64,000 bases of DNA from DATKPE01 sp035524335 (GTDB taxonomy: Bacteria; Bacteroidota; Ignavibacteria; UBA10030; SZUA-254), in contig DATKPE010000028.1 of assembly GCA_035524335.1 (NCBI GenBank), forward strand, positions 30,000 to 93,999. The letters run 5' to 3'. A program made the position numbers and the translations under genes. Under the pieces are notes generated by a model. That model saw nothing but the letters and a program-made list of their open reading frames with translations. It did no database searches and was not told the origin of the DNA. Within the stretch, counting starts at the first letter, position 1. Each line of letters starts with the position of its first letter. Shown here piece after piece: positions 51,189-60,693 of this stretch.

Positions 51189-52868
51189 ATGAAAACGTTA
51201 CTCTGTGCCGCCGCACTTCTGCTCGTCAGCACCATCGCGCTCGCTCAGTCGCCCAATTCACGTCTGTTCTGGATCAGGATAACCGATTCAGCCGGCGGGG
51301 GGGATTCCGTCCTGTACGGATTCGATCCCTCTGCCACACTCGGATACGATGCGCTTCTCGGCGAAATGATGGCGGGACCCGACCCGGAGGGGTTTTATGC
51401 CAAGTGGACCAGCACGCCCGGCAGACCCAATTACATCGGCTCCGGCCTCGTGAAACTCGATCTTCATCCGTATCCGACCTACGGCAACGACACATTCTCG
51501 CTGGTGTTCAAAAACGACGATTCGCTCGCGAAGCATGCGGGCGTCGTTCTGAAATGGGTCTGCGCCACATACATTGCCAATAATGTCGACAGCATGCTGC
51601 TGATCGATCCGTCCCATACCTTTCTTCCCCAGCCGCTCAACATGGCTTCGGTCGACAGTGTGGTCCTCCCGGATGTCTATGATTCCGGAGGGGTCAACCC
51701 GCAGGCGCCGCATGTCCAGCTTCTGATCTGCCTGTACCAGTACAATGCGACGCCATGCACCGAACAGGATTTCGCTTTTACCGATTCCGCGGTGGCCGTC
51801 GAACCGCTGAGAGCCCGCTTCGTCGGGGAAGGGGCAACCAACTGCTCGACGCTCGATTCGATGCATTTTCAATACGGAACGACGGTGCAGTACGGAAAGG
51901 AAGCGGCAGGGACCCTGAATACGGACGGCTCGTACGGCGCGTGGGTCGGTAATCTCCTGCCGAACACCACCTATCACATGCGGGCGGTCGGATATTTTAC
52001 CGGCCCGATCTGCAACAGTCCCCCGGTCTATGGCGATGATATGTCGTTCACAACAGGCGCGCCGCCGGCCTCGGTCTTCTGGATCAACATCGCGGACGGC
52101 GACAACGCGTCCGATTCCCTGATTTTCGGCAATCATACCGGCGCCACCTGGGGTGTCGATTCTCTCTTGGGGGAAATGTATGATCCGGCGGTTCCGGCGG
52201 GTTTCGACGCCCGGTGGACCTCAATTGCCGGACGTCCGAACACATGGGGGGTGGGACTCGCTCCCAAGGATCTGCGCGGCATCACCGGACCGGCGCAGAA
52301 GGATACCTTCAGCCTCTGGTTCACGAATCCGGACAGCCTGGCAAAGACTGTTTCCGCAGTTCTCCGCTGGCCGGCGTCCGATTACCTTGCCGCCCGGACG
52401 GACAGCATGATTCTCGTCGACCCGACCGGCACTCTTATTCCCTCTCCGGTCAGCATGTTTACCGCCGACAGCATCGTGCTCGCACAGCCCTACAATCCGT
52501 CGGGCCCGAACCCGAATGCACCAACTGTCAAGCTTCTGATCTATAAGTATGGAATTCACCAACCGCTGGTGGACGCGGTCAGGAAGGGGGGAGCGGCGGT
52601 TCCGGCGTCATTCCGGCTCGGCCAGAACTATCCGAATCCTTTCAACCCGACGACCACCATTCACTTCGAAATCCCGAAGGAATCTCCGGTCCGGCTGAGC
52701 ATCTTCGATATTCTGGGGCGGGAGGTTGCACAACTCGTCGACGGCCGGAAAGCGGCCGGCAGTTATGATCTCCCGTTCGATGCGTCTAAACTGGCCAGCG
52801 GGATATATTTCTACCGCCTCTCGGCAGGCGATTTCACCGATACGAAGAAGATGCTTCTGCTGAAGTAA
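51189..52868 (+). CDS. Secreted protein with duplicated domain, Fn3-like insert and sorting domain
   Basis: The 559-residue protein has a signal peptide (residues 1-20, ending ALAQ). Two related domains of about 175 residues flank a fibronectin-III-like segment. The first begins RLFWIRITDSAGGGDSVLY, the second SVFWINIADGDNASDSLIF, and both contain WTS-x-x-GRPN and a C-terminal LLI segment. The Fn3-like part runs from about 205 to 290 (LLPNTTYHMRAVGYFTG). The sorting domain starts at QNYPNPFNPTTTIHFEIP and ends KKMLLLK, so the protein should leave by type IX secretion. The duplicated domain is not one I recognise. Confidence 0.82.
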   Translation: MKTLLCAAALLLVSTIALAQSPNSRLFWIRITDSAGGGDSVLYGFDPSATLGYDALLGEMMAGPDPEGFYAKWTSTPGRPNYIGSGLVKLDLHPYPTYGNDTFSLVFKNDDSLAKHAGVVLKWVCATYIANNVDSMLLIDPSHTFLPQPLNMASVDSVVLPDVYDSGGVNPQAPHVQLLICLYQYNATPCTEQDFAFTDSAVAVEPLRARFVGEGATNCSTLDSMHFQYGTTVQYGKEAAGTLNTDGSYGAWVGNLLPNTTYHMRAVGYFTGPICNSPPVYGDDMSFTTGAPPASVFWINIADGDNASDSLIFGNHTGATWGVDSLLGEMYDPAVPAGFDARWTSIAGRPNTWGVGLAPKDLRGITGPAQKDTFSLWFTNPDSLAKTVSAVLRWPASDYLAARTDSMILVDPTGTLIPSPVSMFTADSIVLAQPYNPSGPNPNAPTVKLLIYKYGIHQPLVDAVRKGGAAVPASFRLGQNYPNPFNPTTTIHFEIPKESPVRLSIFDILGREVAQLVDGRKAAGSYDLPFDASKLASGIYFYRLSAGDFTDTKKMLLLK

Positions 52869-52928
52869 GAGTGTGTGCGCGACGGCGGACGTCCGGTTTC
52901 CCGGTAACGCCCCGCCTGATGGAATGAA

Positions 52929-52990
52929 CGGCCGGCGGACAGCGGCGGATTCTGCAGAGTCCCCCTTCAGCCGGCCGCGTTGTTTTCTTC
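52929..52990 (+). terminator. Probable terminator after the duplicated-domain gene
   Basis: CGGCCGGC (52929-52936) pairs with GCCGGCCG (52970-52977), followed by CGTTGTTTTCTTCC. The loop of about 33 bases can itself fold. It could serve both convergent genes. Confidence 0.45.
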
Positions 52991-53008
52991 CCGGCCTGGC
53001 GACGTGCC

Positions 53009-56000
53009 CTATCGTATCAGAGCCATTTTACCGGTGCCTGCGCGGGTCAGGGGGGATCCCGGCGCCGGCGCGCCCGTGAAGAGAGAATAGAAATAAATCC
53101 CGCTGGCATATCCGGCGGCATTCCAGGTCACTTCGAATTCTCCTGCGGACCTCACTCCATCTTCCAGTGTCGCCACTTCCCGGCCCGTGATGTCGCTGAC
53201 GACCAGCTTCACCCTGGAATCGGCTGGAATCCGGAAACGAATTGTGGTGGAGGGATTGAACGGATTGGGATAATTCCGCTCCAGACTGACGGACGATGGT
53301 GCGGATGCGCTCCCCGGAGGAATATATTCAATGGTGACTCTCTCCGCGGGACCGGGAATCTCGGTCTTTCCGCCGCGGACTGCGACCGAGCGACCGTCAG
53401 GCATGATGAGATTGATCTCTCCTCTGAATCCCGGGGCTCCGCTCCGGGAGAGCGTCAAGGGAAAGCTCACACCGGTAAGGGATATTCCGTACCTCTGCGG
53501 ATGCGACGAAAGCAGTTCGACAAATTTCTGAGACGTGAACCTGATGTCGAATGAGCGTTCTGGAGGGAGAGGGGGAAATTCCGTGTTCCGATGCAGATTG
53601 ACGGTATCCCCGAAATAGAGGGTCTGCCGGTGACCCGCGCGGTCGGTAAACAAGAGAGAAGATACAGTACGGTTATCCGATTGATCATGCGTCCGCTGTT
53701 GAGCGGGAGAGTGCGAGAGGATGAGAAGCCCCGCACCACCGACGTTGATCCAGTAGCCGTGTCCGGGAGTGAGTGAATCCGCGGTGAAGTATCCGCCGAA
53801 ATAGGCGATGGCGGGGAGCTTGAGGATACTGTCCGGAATGGACTGGATGGAGGAGGTGGAAATGGGCGCTGAGAGGGTGCCGATCATATTCCAGCCCCGC
53901 TGGACGGAGATGGTGTCCGTCAGAATGGTATCGCCGGAATAGCTGAACACCGCCGGGGATCCGAATTTCAGCCAGAATCCCGATCCTCCCGCGAGCGTAT
54001 CGGTCGGCTGATACCCGGAATTATAGACGAATGCGGGAGACGTCGCGCCGGGGAAAAGGTCCTGGACGGAGCGCAGGAGCGGGGTGACTTTGAGAGACAG
54101 AAGGTTCCATCCGATCGTCACATCGGAGTTCCGGACAATGCTGAAGACGCTGTCGCTCACCGCCGAGAGGGTCCCGCCATCGTCCCGGACGCGCAGTTTG
54201 CCGGCTGTCGAAACGGTATCCGGCACACGCCAGACGAAGGATGCCGCGGAAGCGGCGATGCTGTCGGCGATGGGTATCCAGGTCGCGCCGCTGTCGAGGG
54301 AGTAATCGAGGCCGACGTAGGCGAGATATTTCTGCGACCACTGGATATCGACGATCTGGCCGGCGGCGAGGATCTCTCCGTCACCCGTGCCGAGGAGGGC
54401 GAGTCTCGGGATGTGAACGAGCGGGCGTTCGTAGACGCCACTGCCGAACGTCGAAGCCCGGATTGTGCCGTTCCGCGGTGAGACGGCGAGGCTCAGGATC
54501 ATCGCCGGGTCCATACCGGCGCCGAGCGGCGTCCAGCTTGATCCGGCGTCGGACGAATAATAAACGCCCAGATCGGTTCCTGCATAAATATTGACCGGAT
54601 CCGAGGGATCGATGGCGACGGACTGATGGGGGACATCGACGCCCGTGGTGACGTTCGTCCACGACTGTCCGAGGTTGGTCGTCCGGAACAGATGGGGCGT
54701 CCCGTACCCCGAGAAGGTGACGTAGGCCGTAGCGCTGTTTGTCGGATCGAACCGTATATCGGTCGGATACCGCTGGGGGAGTGAATCCGACACTTCTTTC
54801 CAGGAGTACCCGCCGTTGGTCGAGACGAAGAGCTGGAAGACAGGCGACTGGGATGCGGAGGAGCCGGTGGCGGCGATGAGCGTGTCGGGGCTGGTGGCGG
54901 AAACTCCGATGGCCGAAATTTTTGTCCCGTTCAGGTTGGCGCCGCCGTTGGGGGCGAACCAGCTGGCCCCGCGGTTGGTGGTTTTGTAGACGTCGCGTGC
55001 TCCGGCGTAGAGAATGTTGGGCGAAGAGGGGGAAAGGACGAACGGCGCGATGAAGTTCGCCTCGCCCGATCCTCCGGGGAGGCCGTTGGTGATCGAAAAG
55101 AAGGAGCTTCCGCCGTCGGTCGATTTGGAGATGGCGAGGTACACATACTCGCCGTAGAGGATGGAATTATTGCCGGGATCGACGGCGTTCCATCCGCCGT
55201 CGCCGCCCGCCACCTTGCGCCAGCTCGGGGAGCCGATGTACTCGATCACGCCGTTGTCCTGAAGTCCGCCCAGTGCGATGGTGGAATCGGTGGCGGAATT
55301 GCTCAGCCCGTTGTAAAACTGTGTCGTGACGAGCCCGCCGTTGATGCCGTAGAAGGTCGAACCGGCGTCGGTGCTCTTGAAGACACCGCCGTCGGTGCCG
55401 ATGTAGATTGTCCGGCGGAACTGCGGATCGATGAGGATGGCGTGCTGATCGGCATGGACATAGGTTGGCGCACCCTCCGATCCGCCGGGGAGAATGACGC
55501 CGAGATATCCTGCGGTCCAGTCGGAGATGTTATTGAGGCTGGCGCCGCCGTTGGGGGAGCAGTAGACGTCGAGACCTGCGCAGTAGACCGAATCAGCGTT
55601 GGCCGGATTGGCCGCGACGACGTTGTCGTACCATCCCTGGGCGAAGACATAATTCGTCGTGTTTACCGCGGTCCAGGCCCCGCCGCGGTTCGTGGAGACG
55701 TAGAGTCCGAGGAGCGAGCTGTTATTCGGGTCGGCGTTGCTGATGCCCGCGTAGATAACGGCGGGATTGGCCGGCGAGACGGCGAGTGCGGTTCGGCCGA
55801 ATCCGGATGAGGGGAGCCCGTTCGTGAGCTGTGCCCAGGTGGCGCCCGCGTCGGTCGTTTTGTACAGTCCGGGAGCGGCTGTGGAGGCAAGATTGCCGAA
55901 CGATGCATAGAGAGTCGTCGTATCGTCCGGGCTCATGATCAGATCCATCGCCATGCGGTTCGTGTCGGAAACGGTCCAGTGCGCTCCGGTGTCGGTGGAT

Positions 56001-56704
56001 TTGTAAACGCCTTCGCTGGTGGCGGCGAAAAGGGTCGCGCTGTTCAGGGGATTTATGACGATCTTCTGGACGGCCGTCACCTGGGGGAAGGTCCACTCAA
56101 GGTCGGTGGTCTGCCAGCTGTTTCCGCCGTCGGTGGAGCGCAGGATGCCGAGTCCGTAGGAGGATCGGGCGCCGGGAGTGCCGACCAGTCCGGTCTGGTA
56201 GAAGCTGAGCTCTCCTGTTCCGATATAGATCCGGTCGGGATCTGCGGGATCGATGGCAATCGCGCTGACGGAGACAACAGGAGCGCCGGTATTGACTTTG
56301 GTCCAGGCACTGCTTCCTTCACCGCCCGAGGTCGATTTCCAGAGTCCGCCGCTGGCAGATCCCGCCCAGATGGTCATACGGTCGGTGGGGTCGAGTGCGA
56401 GAGCGAGAATCCGTCCGCCGATGTTGTTCGGACCGATGGAAGACCACTGACCGGGAATGGGAGCGGACATGGTGGATGCGGCCCGTTTGGCGAGTCGCTT
56501 ATGGGTTTCCAGGGCGCGGAGCCAGGCGCCGGCCGGGATGAAGGGGGCGGGCAGAGCCCGCTGGGAATACCACCAGTCGAACATCTCCATGGCGTGATCC
56601 TCCCGTTCTGACTCTTCATCGCGGGGGAGGCGGCCGATGGTGAGGAGGACGCCTGCGGCGAAGCACAGGATCGGAAGGAGGATATGACGCGGTCTCATGT
56701 TCAT
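53009..56704 (-). CDS. Large secreted beta-propeller protein with sorting domain
   Basis: The protein has 1231 residues from ATG 56704 (56698 is also possible). A signal or anchor helix lies at about residues 7-24. From residue 90 to about 770, sortilin/BNR-type propeller repeats (SASGGLWKSTSGG, GVYKSTDTGAHW, GGVFKSTDAGSTF, GVYYSSDAGSSW) form one or two large propellers. A sandwich domain follows (YVGLDYSLDSGATW), then two copies of the GWN module (TIGWNLLSLKVT, QRGWNMIGTLSA), and the sorting domain RNYPNPFNPSTTIRF. The last strand carries an insert (GAPAPGSPLTRAGTGK) before MALIR. Function is unknown; it is probably surface-attached. Confidence 0.86.
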   Translation of the reverse strand: MNMRPRHILLPILCFAAGVLLTIGRLPRDEESEREDHAMEMFDWWYSQRALPAPFIPAGAWLRALETHKRLAKRAASTMSAPIPGQWSSIGPNNIGGRILALALDPTDRMTIWAGSASGGLWKSTSGGEGSSAWTKVNTGAPVVSVSAIAIDPADPDRIYIGTGELSFYQTGLVGTPGARSSYGLGILRSTDGGNSWQTTDLEWTFPQVTAVQKIVINPLNSATLFAATSEGVYKSTDTGAHWTVSDTNRMAMDLIMSPDDTTTLYASFGNLASTAAPGLYKTTDAGATWAQLTNGLPSSGFGRTALAVSPANPAVIYAGISNADPNNSSLLGLYVSTNRGGAWTAVNTTNYVFAQGWYDNVVAANPANADSVYCAGLDVYCSPNGGASLNNISDWTAGYLGVILPGGSEGAPTYVHADQHAILIDPQFRRTIYIGTDGGVFKSTDAGSTFYGINGGLVTTQFYNGLSNSATDSTIALGGLQDNGVIEYIGSPSWRKVAGGDGGWNAVDPGNNSILYGEYVYLAISKSTDGGSSFFSITNGLPGGSGEANFIAPFVLSPSSPNILYAGARDVYKTTNRGASWFAPNGGANLNGTKISAIGVSATSPDTLIAATGSSASQSPVFQLFVSTNGGYSWKEVSDSLPQRYPTDIRFDPTNSATAYVTFSGYGTPHLFRTTNLGQSWTNVTTGVDVPHQSVAIDPSDPVNIYAGTDLGVYYSSDAGSSWTPLGAGMDPAMILSLAVSPRNGTIRASTFGSGVYERPLVHIPRLALLGTGDGEILAAGQIVDIQWSQKYLAYVGLDYSLDSGATWIPIADSIAASAASFVWRVPDTVSTAGKLRVRDDGGTLSAVSDSVFSIVRNSDVTIGWNLLSLKVTPLLRSVQDLFPGATSPAFVYNSGYQPTDTLAGGSGFWLKFGSPAVFSYSGDTILTDTISVQRGWNMIGTLSAPISTSSIQSIPDSILKLPAIAYFGGYFTADSLTPGHGYWINVGGAGLLILSHSPAQQRTHDQSDNRTVSSLLFTDRAGHRQTLYFGDTVNLHRNTEFPPLPPERSFDIRFTSQKFVELLSSHPQRYGISLTGVSFPLTLSRSGAPGFRGEINLIMPDGRSVAVRGGKTEIPGPAERVTIEYIPPGSASAPSSVSLERNYPNPFNPSTTIRFRIPADSRVKLVVSDITGREVATLEDGVRSAGEFEVTWNAAGYASGIYFYSLFTGAPAPGSPLTRAGTGKMALIR

Positions 56705-56733
56705 GCGCAAAACGCCCTGTCTGCCCTCTTATT

Positions 56734-56762
56734 AATATATCCGATCTCCCGCCCAATGTCAA
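56734..56762 (-). promoter_or_regulatory. Promoter of the large propeller gene
   Basis: On the minus strand TTGACA, a 17-base spacer and TATATT, the best match in the window. The predicted start is about 23 bases before the ATG at 56704. Confidence 0.65.
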
Positions 56763-56771
56763 TCGCCGATC

Positions 56772-56800
56772 TTGCAAAAGTAGCCATTTTTTCATACGTT
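56772..56800 (+). promoter_or_regulatory. Promoter of clpS
   Basis: TTGCAA, a 17-base spacer and TACGTTTA. It lies back to back with the propeller-gene promoter, nine bases away; predicted leader about 20 bases. Confidence 0.5.
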
Positions 56801-56827
56801 TAAGGGAAATACGCTCATCCCGACAGC

Positions 56828-57115
56828 ATGGCAACCGGCCAGACACATACAGAAAATGAAGCTCTCCTGGATCAGGAAAATCTCATCCGGGAACCGGCAA
56901 ATGTCATCCTGTTCAATGACGAAGTTCATTCATTCGATGAAGTCATCAACCAGATCATAAAAGCCACCGGCTGCAGTACCGGAAAAGCGGAAGATATTAC
57001 CTGGGAAGTGCATCTGCGCGGGAAAGCCGTGGCCTATACGGGCGAGATCACCAGGTGCGTCCAGGTGAGCCATGTGCTCGAAGAAATTGATCTTATGACG
57101 CAGATCGAAGTCTGA
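56828..57115 (+). CDS. clpS: ATP-dependent Clp protease adaptor ClpS
   Basis: The 95-residue protein has NVILFNDEVHSFDEVINQI, the N-degron-binding pocket start (NDEVH), then KAEDITWEVHLRGKAVAYTG and TRCVQVSHVLEEIDLMTQIE. ClpS delivers substrates with N-terminal Phe, Leu, Trp or Tyr to ClpA or ClpC. No Clp ATPase gene is near; it stands alone before alaS. The N-terminal 25 residues form a flexible tail. Confidence 0.9.
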   Translation: MATGQTHTENEALLDQENLIREPANVILFNDEVHSFDEVINQIIKATGCSTGKAEDITWEVHLRGKAVAYTGEITRCVQVSHVLEEIDLMTQIEV

Positions 57116-57152
57116 TCCGGGGCACCGGCCGTCCGTCCATTACGAATCTCAC

Positions 57153-59906
57153 ATGACATCCACAGAAATCCGGAAACAGTTCTTATCCTTTTTTGCCGAC
57201 CGGGCGCATACGATCGTCCGGAGCGCACCGGTGATACCGTACAACGACCCGACGCTGTTGTTCACGAATGCGGGCATGAACCAGTTCAAGGATGTGTTCC
57301 TCGGGACCGGCACGCGGAGCTATGTGCGGGCCGCCGACACCCAGAAATGCATCCGGGTCAGCGGCAAGCACAACGACCTCGAGGAGGTCGGCCGCGATAC
57401 ATATCATCACACGTTCTTCGAAATGCTCGGGAACTGGTCGTTCGGCGACTATTACAAGCGTGAGGCGATCGGCTGGGCATGGGAACTGCTGACCGGTGTC
57501 TGGGGGGTGGAAAAACGCCGGCTCTATGCAACGGTCTTCGAAAGCGACGACGAGGCCGCTCAGCTCTGGAAACAGGCGACCGATATCGATCCGTCGCATA
57601 TCCTCAGGTTCGGAAAGAAGGACAATTTCTGGGAGATGGGAGAAACGGGACCGTGCGGGCCCTGTTCCGAAATCCATATCGACCTGACGCCCGATCTTTC
57701 CGGCGGTCCTCTCGTCAACGCGGGCGATCCGAGGGTAATGGAGATCTGGAACCTTGTATTCATCCAGTATAACAGGGATGAGAAAGGTACGCTGACGCCC
57801 CTCCCGGCGAAGCATGTCGATACCGGCATGGGATTCGAACGGATCTGCGCGGTTCTCCAGGGAAAGAGTTCCAATTACGATACCGATGTCTTCATCCCGA
57901 TCATCCGGCATATCGCCGGGCTGGCGGGGAGGGAGTACCACGGATCGCTGACGGATGAAACCGACGTCGCGATGCGCGTCATTGCGGACCATGTGCGGAT
58001 GCTCTCGTTTTCGATCGCGGACGGAGGGATTCCCTCCAACGAGGGACGCGGATACGTCATGCGGCGGATCCTGCGGCGCGCGGCCAGGTTCGGCCGGACG
58101 CTCGGGATGAAGGAGACGTTCCTGTACAATGTCGTTCCCGCCGTGGTCGCCTCGATGGGGAGCCAGTTTCCCGAATTGAGCGAGAAGCAAACCCATATTG
58201 AGAAAGTCATTAAAGGGGAAGAAGAAAGTTTCAACACAACGCTCGACCGGGGCCTGGAAATATTCGAGTCCGCGGTCAGGAGCTCGGGGATGAACACCGT
58301 ATTCTCCGGCGATGAAGCCTTCAAGCTTGCCGATACATACGGTTTTCCTCTCGATCTCACCGAAATGATGGCGCGGGAGAAGGGGATGTCGGTGGATATC
58401 CCGCGATTCGATGAATTGATGAATGAACAGCGGGAACGTTCCCGCACGACCCGTACCGTTTCTATCACGGGAAGAGCTGAAATTATCAAACCGGAAGAAA
58501 TTTCGTCAGAGACGTTGTTCAAGGGATACGATGAAAGTGAATGTGAAGCGGAGATCGTTCAAACAGTCAACGATCAGATTATACTCAACCAGACCCCGTT
58601 TTATGCCGAATCGGGCGGACAGGTCGGTGACTCCGGCGATATTACCGTCGGGGGCGTAAAATTACATGTGGTTGATACGAAAAAAAATGGAAAGGTAAGT
58701 GTCCACTTTCTTGACCGGAACTACGAAGGACCCGGTAAGGTGTCTGTCACAGCCAGCATCGACAAAGTTCGCAGATCCAGCATAACGAAGAACCATACCG
58801 CGACGCACCTTTTCCATGAAGCGCTTCGCCGGGTGATCGGCACACACGCCCATCAGCAGGGATCGCTCGTGGCGCCCGACCGTCTGCGTTTCGATTTCAA
58901 TCATTTTGAAAAGATCGCGCCCGATCGCCTCAGGGAGATCGAAGAGATCGTGAATGATAAGATCTCCGAAGGGATCGAAGTCGAGGCGGAAAACGATCCC
59001 TCCCGCTGGATCACGATCGAAGAAGCCAAACGGCGGTATCCGGGAGTGAAGATGTTCTTCGGCGACAAGTATGGCGATAAAGTCCGCGTCGTTGTGATCG
59101 ATCCGGAATTTTCTGTTGAACTGTGCGGCGGGACGCATGTCCGGCAGACCCGCGAGATCGGCTTTTTCAAAATCATTTCCGAATCGGGCATCGCAAGCGG
59201 CATCCGCCGGATCGAGGCCGTAACCGGCGACGGCCTCCGGCGCTATATCGCCGAACGGATTGCAAAGGCGGGTGAACTCGATGATCAGATCGAAAAGCTG
59301 ATCGCAGAAGAGGAATCGCTCGAACGCCAGCTTGGAGAGTTCACAAAAGTGGCATCGACCGCAGTTCCTTCCCGGAGTAGACTGTCGATTCCCGCATCAG
59401 CCGGTCCGGCCGAGGTCGCCGCAGTTGAGTCGGCTCTGCTGGAGCGCAACTCGGCCATCGAGCAGATCGTCAGGACGACACAGGATCTCAAAAAGGAGCT
59501 GAGCAAATACCGCGTCAGGGAGGCTGCCTCCGGTATCGAGACCTTTATTGCGAAAGGGATCGCGGTTGAGGGCTTTACTGTCGTCGCGGAGACCGTCGAC
59601 GCGGCGACCAACGACGAGCTGAAGAGCCTCGGCGATGCGCTCCGCTCGAAAATGCCCTCGGGGGTCGGAGTTCTGGCGGCGGTTCTGGACGACAAAGTGT
59701 CGCTCGTCTGCGTCGTGACCGACGATCTGATCAGGTCGAGGAACCTCCAGGCGGGTAAAATCGTGGGCGAGCTTGCGAAGCGGCTCGGCGGCGGCGGCGG
59801 TGGGCGTCCGCACCTCGCGACGGCCGGAGGGAAGGATGTGGCGAAGCTGGCGGAAACAATGAAACAGACGCCTGAGGTGGTGAAGGGATTCCTGAAGAGC
59901 GCCTGA
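57153..59906 (+). CDS. alaS: Alanyl-tRNA synthetase
   Basis: The 917-residue protein is full-length. The catalytic domain has IRKQFLSFFADRAHTIVRS and TLLFTNAGMNQFKDVF, the editing domain has NHTATHLFHEALRRVIG (HxxxH) with CGGTHV, and the C-terminal C-Ala domain ends in GGGGGGRPHLATAGGKD. It charges tRNA-Ala and clears mischarged Ser and Gly. It lies 37 bases after clpS. It reads as a normal gene with no frameshift. Confidence 0.97.
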   Translation: MTSTEIRKQFLSFFADRAHTIVRSAPVIPYNDPTLLFTNAGMNQFKDVFLGTGTRSYVRAADTQKCIRVSGKHNDLEEVGRDTYHHTFFEMLGNWSFGDYYKREAIGWAWELLTGVWGVEKRRLYATVFESDDEAAQLWKQATDIDPSHILRFGKKDNFWEMGETGPCGPCSEIHIDLTPDLSGGPLVNAGDPRVMEIWNLVFIQYNRDEKGTLTPLPAKHVDTGMGFERICAVLQGKSSNYDTDVFIPIIRHIAGLAGREYHGSLTDETDVAMRVIADHVRMLSFSIADGGIPSNEGRGYVMRRILRRAARFGRTLGMKETFLYNVVPAVVASMGSQFPELSEKQTHIEKVIKGEEESFNTTLDRGLEIFESAVRSSGMNTVFSGDEAFKLADTYGFPLDLTEMMAREKGMSVDIPRFDELMNEQRERSRTTRTVSITGRAEIIKPEEISSETLFKGYDESECEAEIVQTVNDQIILNQTPFYAESGGQVGDSGDITVGGVKLHVVDTKKNGKVSVHFLDRNYEGPGKVSVTASIDKVRRSSITKNHTATHLFHEALRRVIGTHAHQQGSLVAPDRLRFDFNHFEKIAPDRLREIEEIVNDKISEGIEVEAENDPSRWITIEEAKRRYPGVKMFFGDKYGDKVRVVVIDPEFSVELCGGTHVRQTREIGFFKIISESGIASGIRRIEAVTGDGLRRYIAERIAKAGELDDQIEKLIAEEESLERQLGEFTKVASTAVPSRSRLSIPASAGPAEVAAVESALLERNSAIEQIVRTTQDLKKELSKYRVREAASGIETFIAKGIAVEGFTVVAETVDAATNDELKSLGDALRSKMPSGVGVLAAVLDDKVSLVCVVTDDLIRSRNLQAGKIVGELAKRLGGGGGGRPHLATAGGKDVAKLAETMKQTPEVVKGFLKSA

Positions 59907-60084
59907 CGGGTGGGGATGGGCGAGTGGCTAGCGAGAAAAGACCAAAAGGCGAAAAATAAAATGCAGGGATGAAGGGGAGGGAAAAGCTTCCGGGCTTGCT
60001 TCATCGTTTTCTGAATTCTGAGGTTTGAATTATTTTTGAACGGTCTAATTCACCATTTTTCCATTTTCATTTTATCATTCTCCT

Positions 60085-60681
60085 ATGGCTCATCACCCCC
60101 TCAACCGGCAAAAATTCATTCAGGACCAGCTGACCGAGAGCGCAGAAACGAAGAAGAAGATGATCGAGTCATGTTCCGGGGATATCCTGAAGGCGGCCGA
60201 CGCGATTCTGCGGGCGTACAGCGGAAAAAAGAAGGTGCTCCTCTGCGGTAACGGCGGATCCGCCGCCGATTCCCAGCACATCGCGACGGAACTCGTCATC
60301 CGCATGAGCGTCCCCAACCGGCCGGCCCTTCCCGCGATCGCACTGACCACCGATACCTCGATGATCACCGCGGGCGGCAACGATATCGGTTTCGAAAATA
60401 TCTTTGCCCGCCAGGTCGAGGCTCATGCCCAGCCGGGCGACGTTCTCATCGCGATCAGCACGAGCGGCAAATCGGAGAATATCAACCGGGCCGTGCGGGA
60501 AGCAAAGTCCCGCGGCATGGCGGTGATCGGGTTTCTGGGAAAGGACGGAGGGACATGCAAGGCGCTCGTCGATATTCCCATCGTGATCCCGTCCAACGAC
60601 ACGCAGAGAATCCAGGAAGGGCATATCACCGTCGCCCACATCCTCTGCGGCATCGTCGAAACCGAACTTTTCGGCTCCTGA
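60085..60681 (+). CDS. gmhA: SIS-domain sugar isomerase, GmhA-like
   Basis: The 198-residue protein has the SIS fold of sedoheptulose-7-phosphate isomerases: KKKVLLCGNGGSAADSQHIA, FENIFARQVEAHAQPGDVLIAIST and NINRAVREAKSRGMAVIGFLG. Relatives (GmhA, DiaA) make heptose for lipopolysaccharide cores. The upstream 70 bases are very AT-rich. Twelve bases separate it from the sugar-phosphate transferase gene, so both likely serve surface glycan synthesis. DiaA-like roles in DNA replication cannot be excluded. Confidence 0.85.
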   Translation: MAHHPLNRQKFIQDQLTESAETKKKMIESCSGDILKAADAILRAYSGKKKVLLCGNGGSAADSQHIATELVIRMSVPNRPALPAIALTTDTSMITAGGNDIGFENIFARQVEAHAQPGDVLIAISTSGKSENINRAVREAKSRGMAVIGFLGKDGGTCKALVDIPIVIPSNDTQRIQEGHITVAHILCGIVETELFGS

Positions 60682-60693
60682 CCGGCCCCGGCG

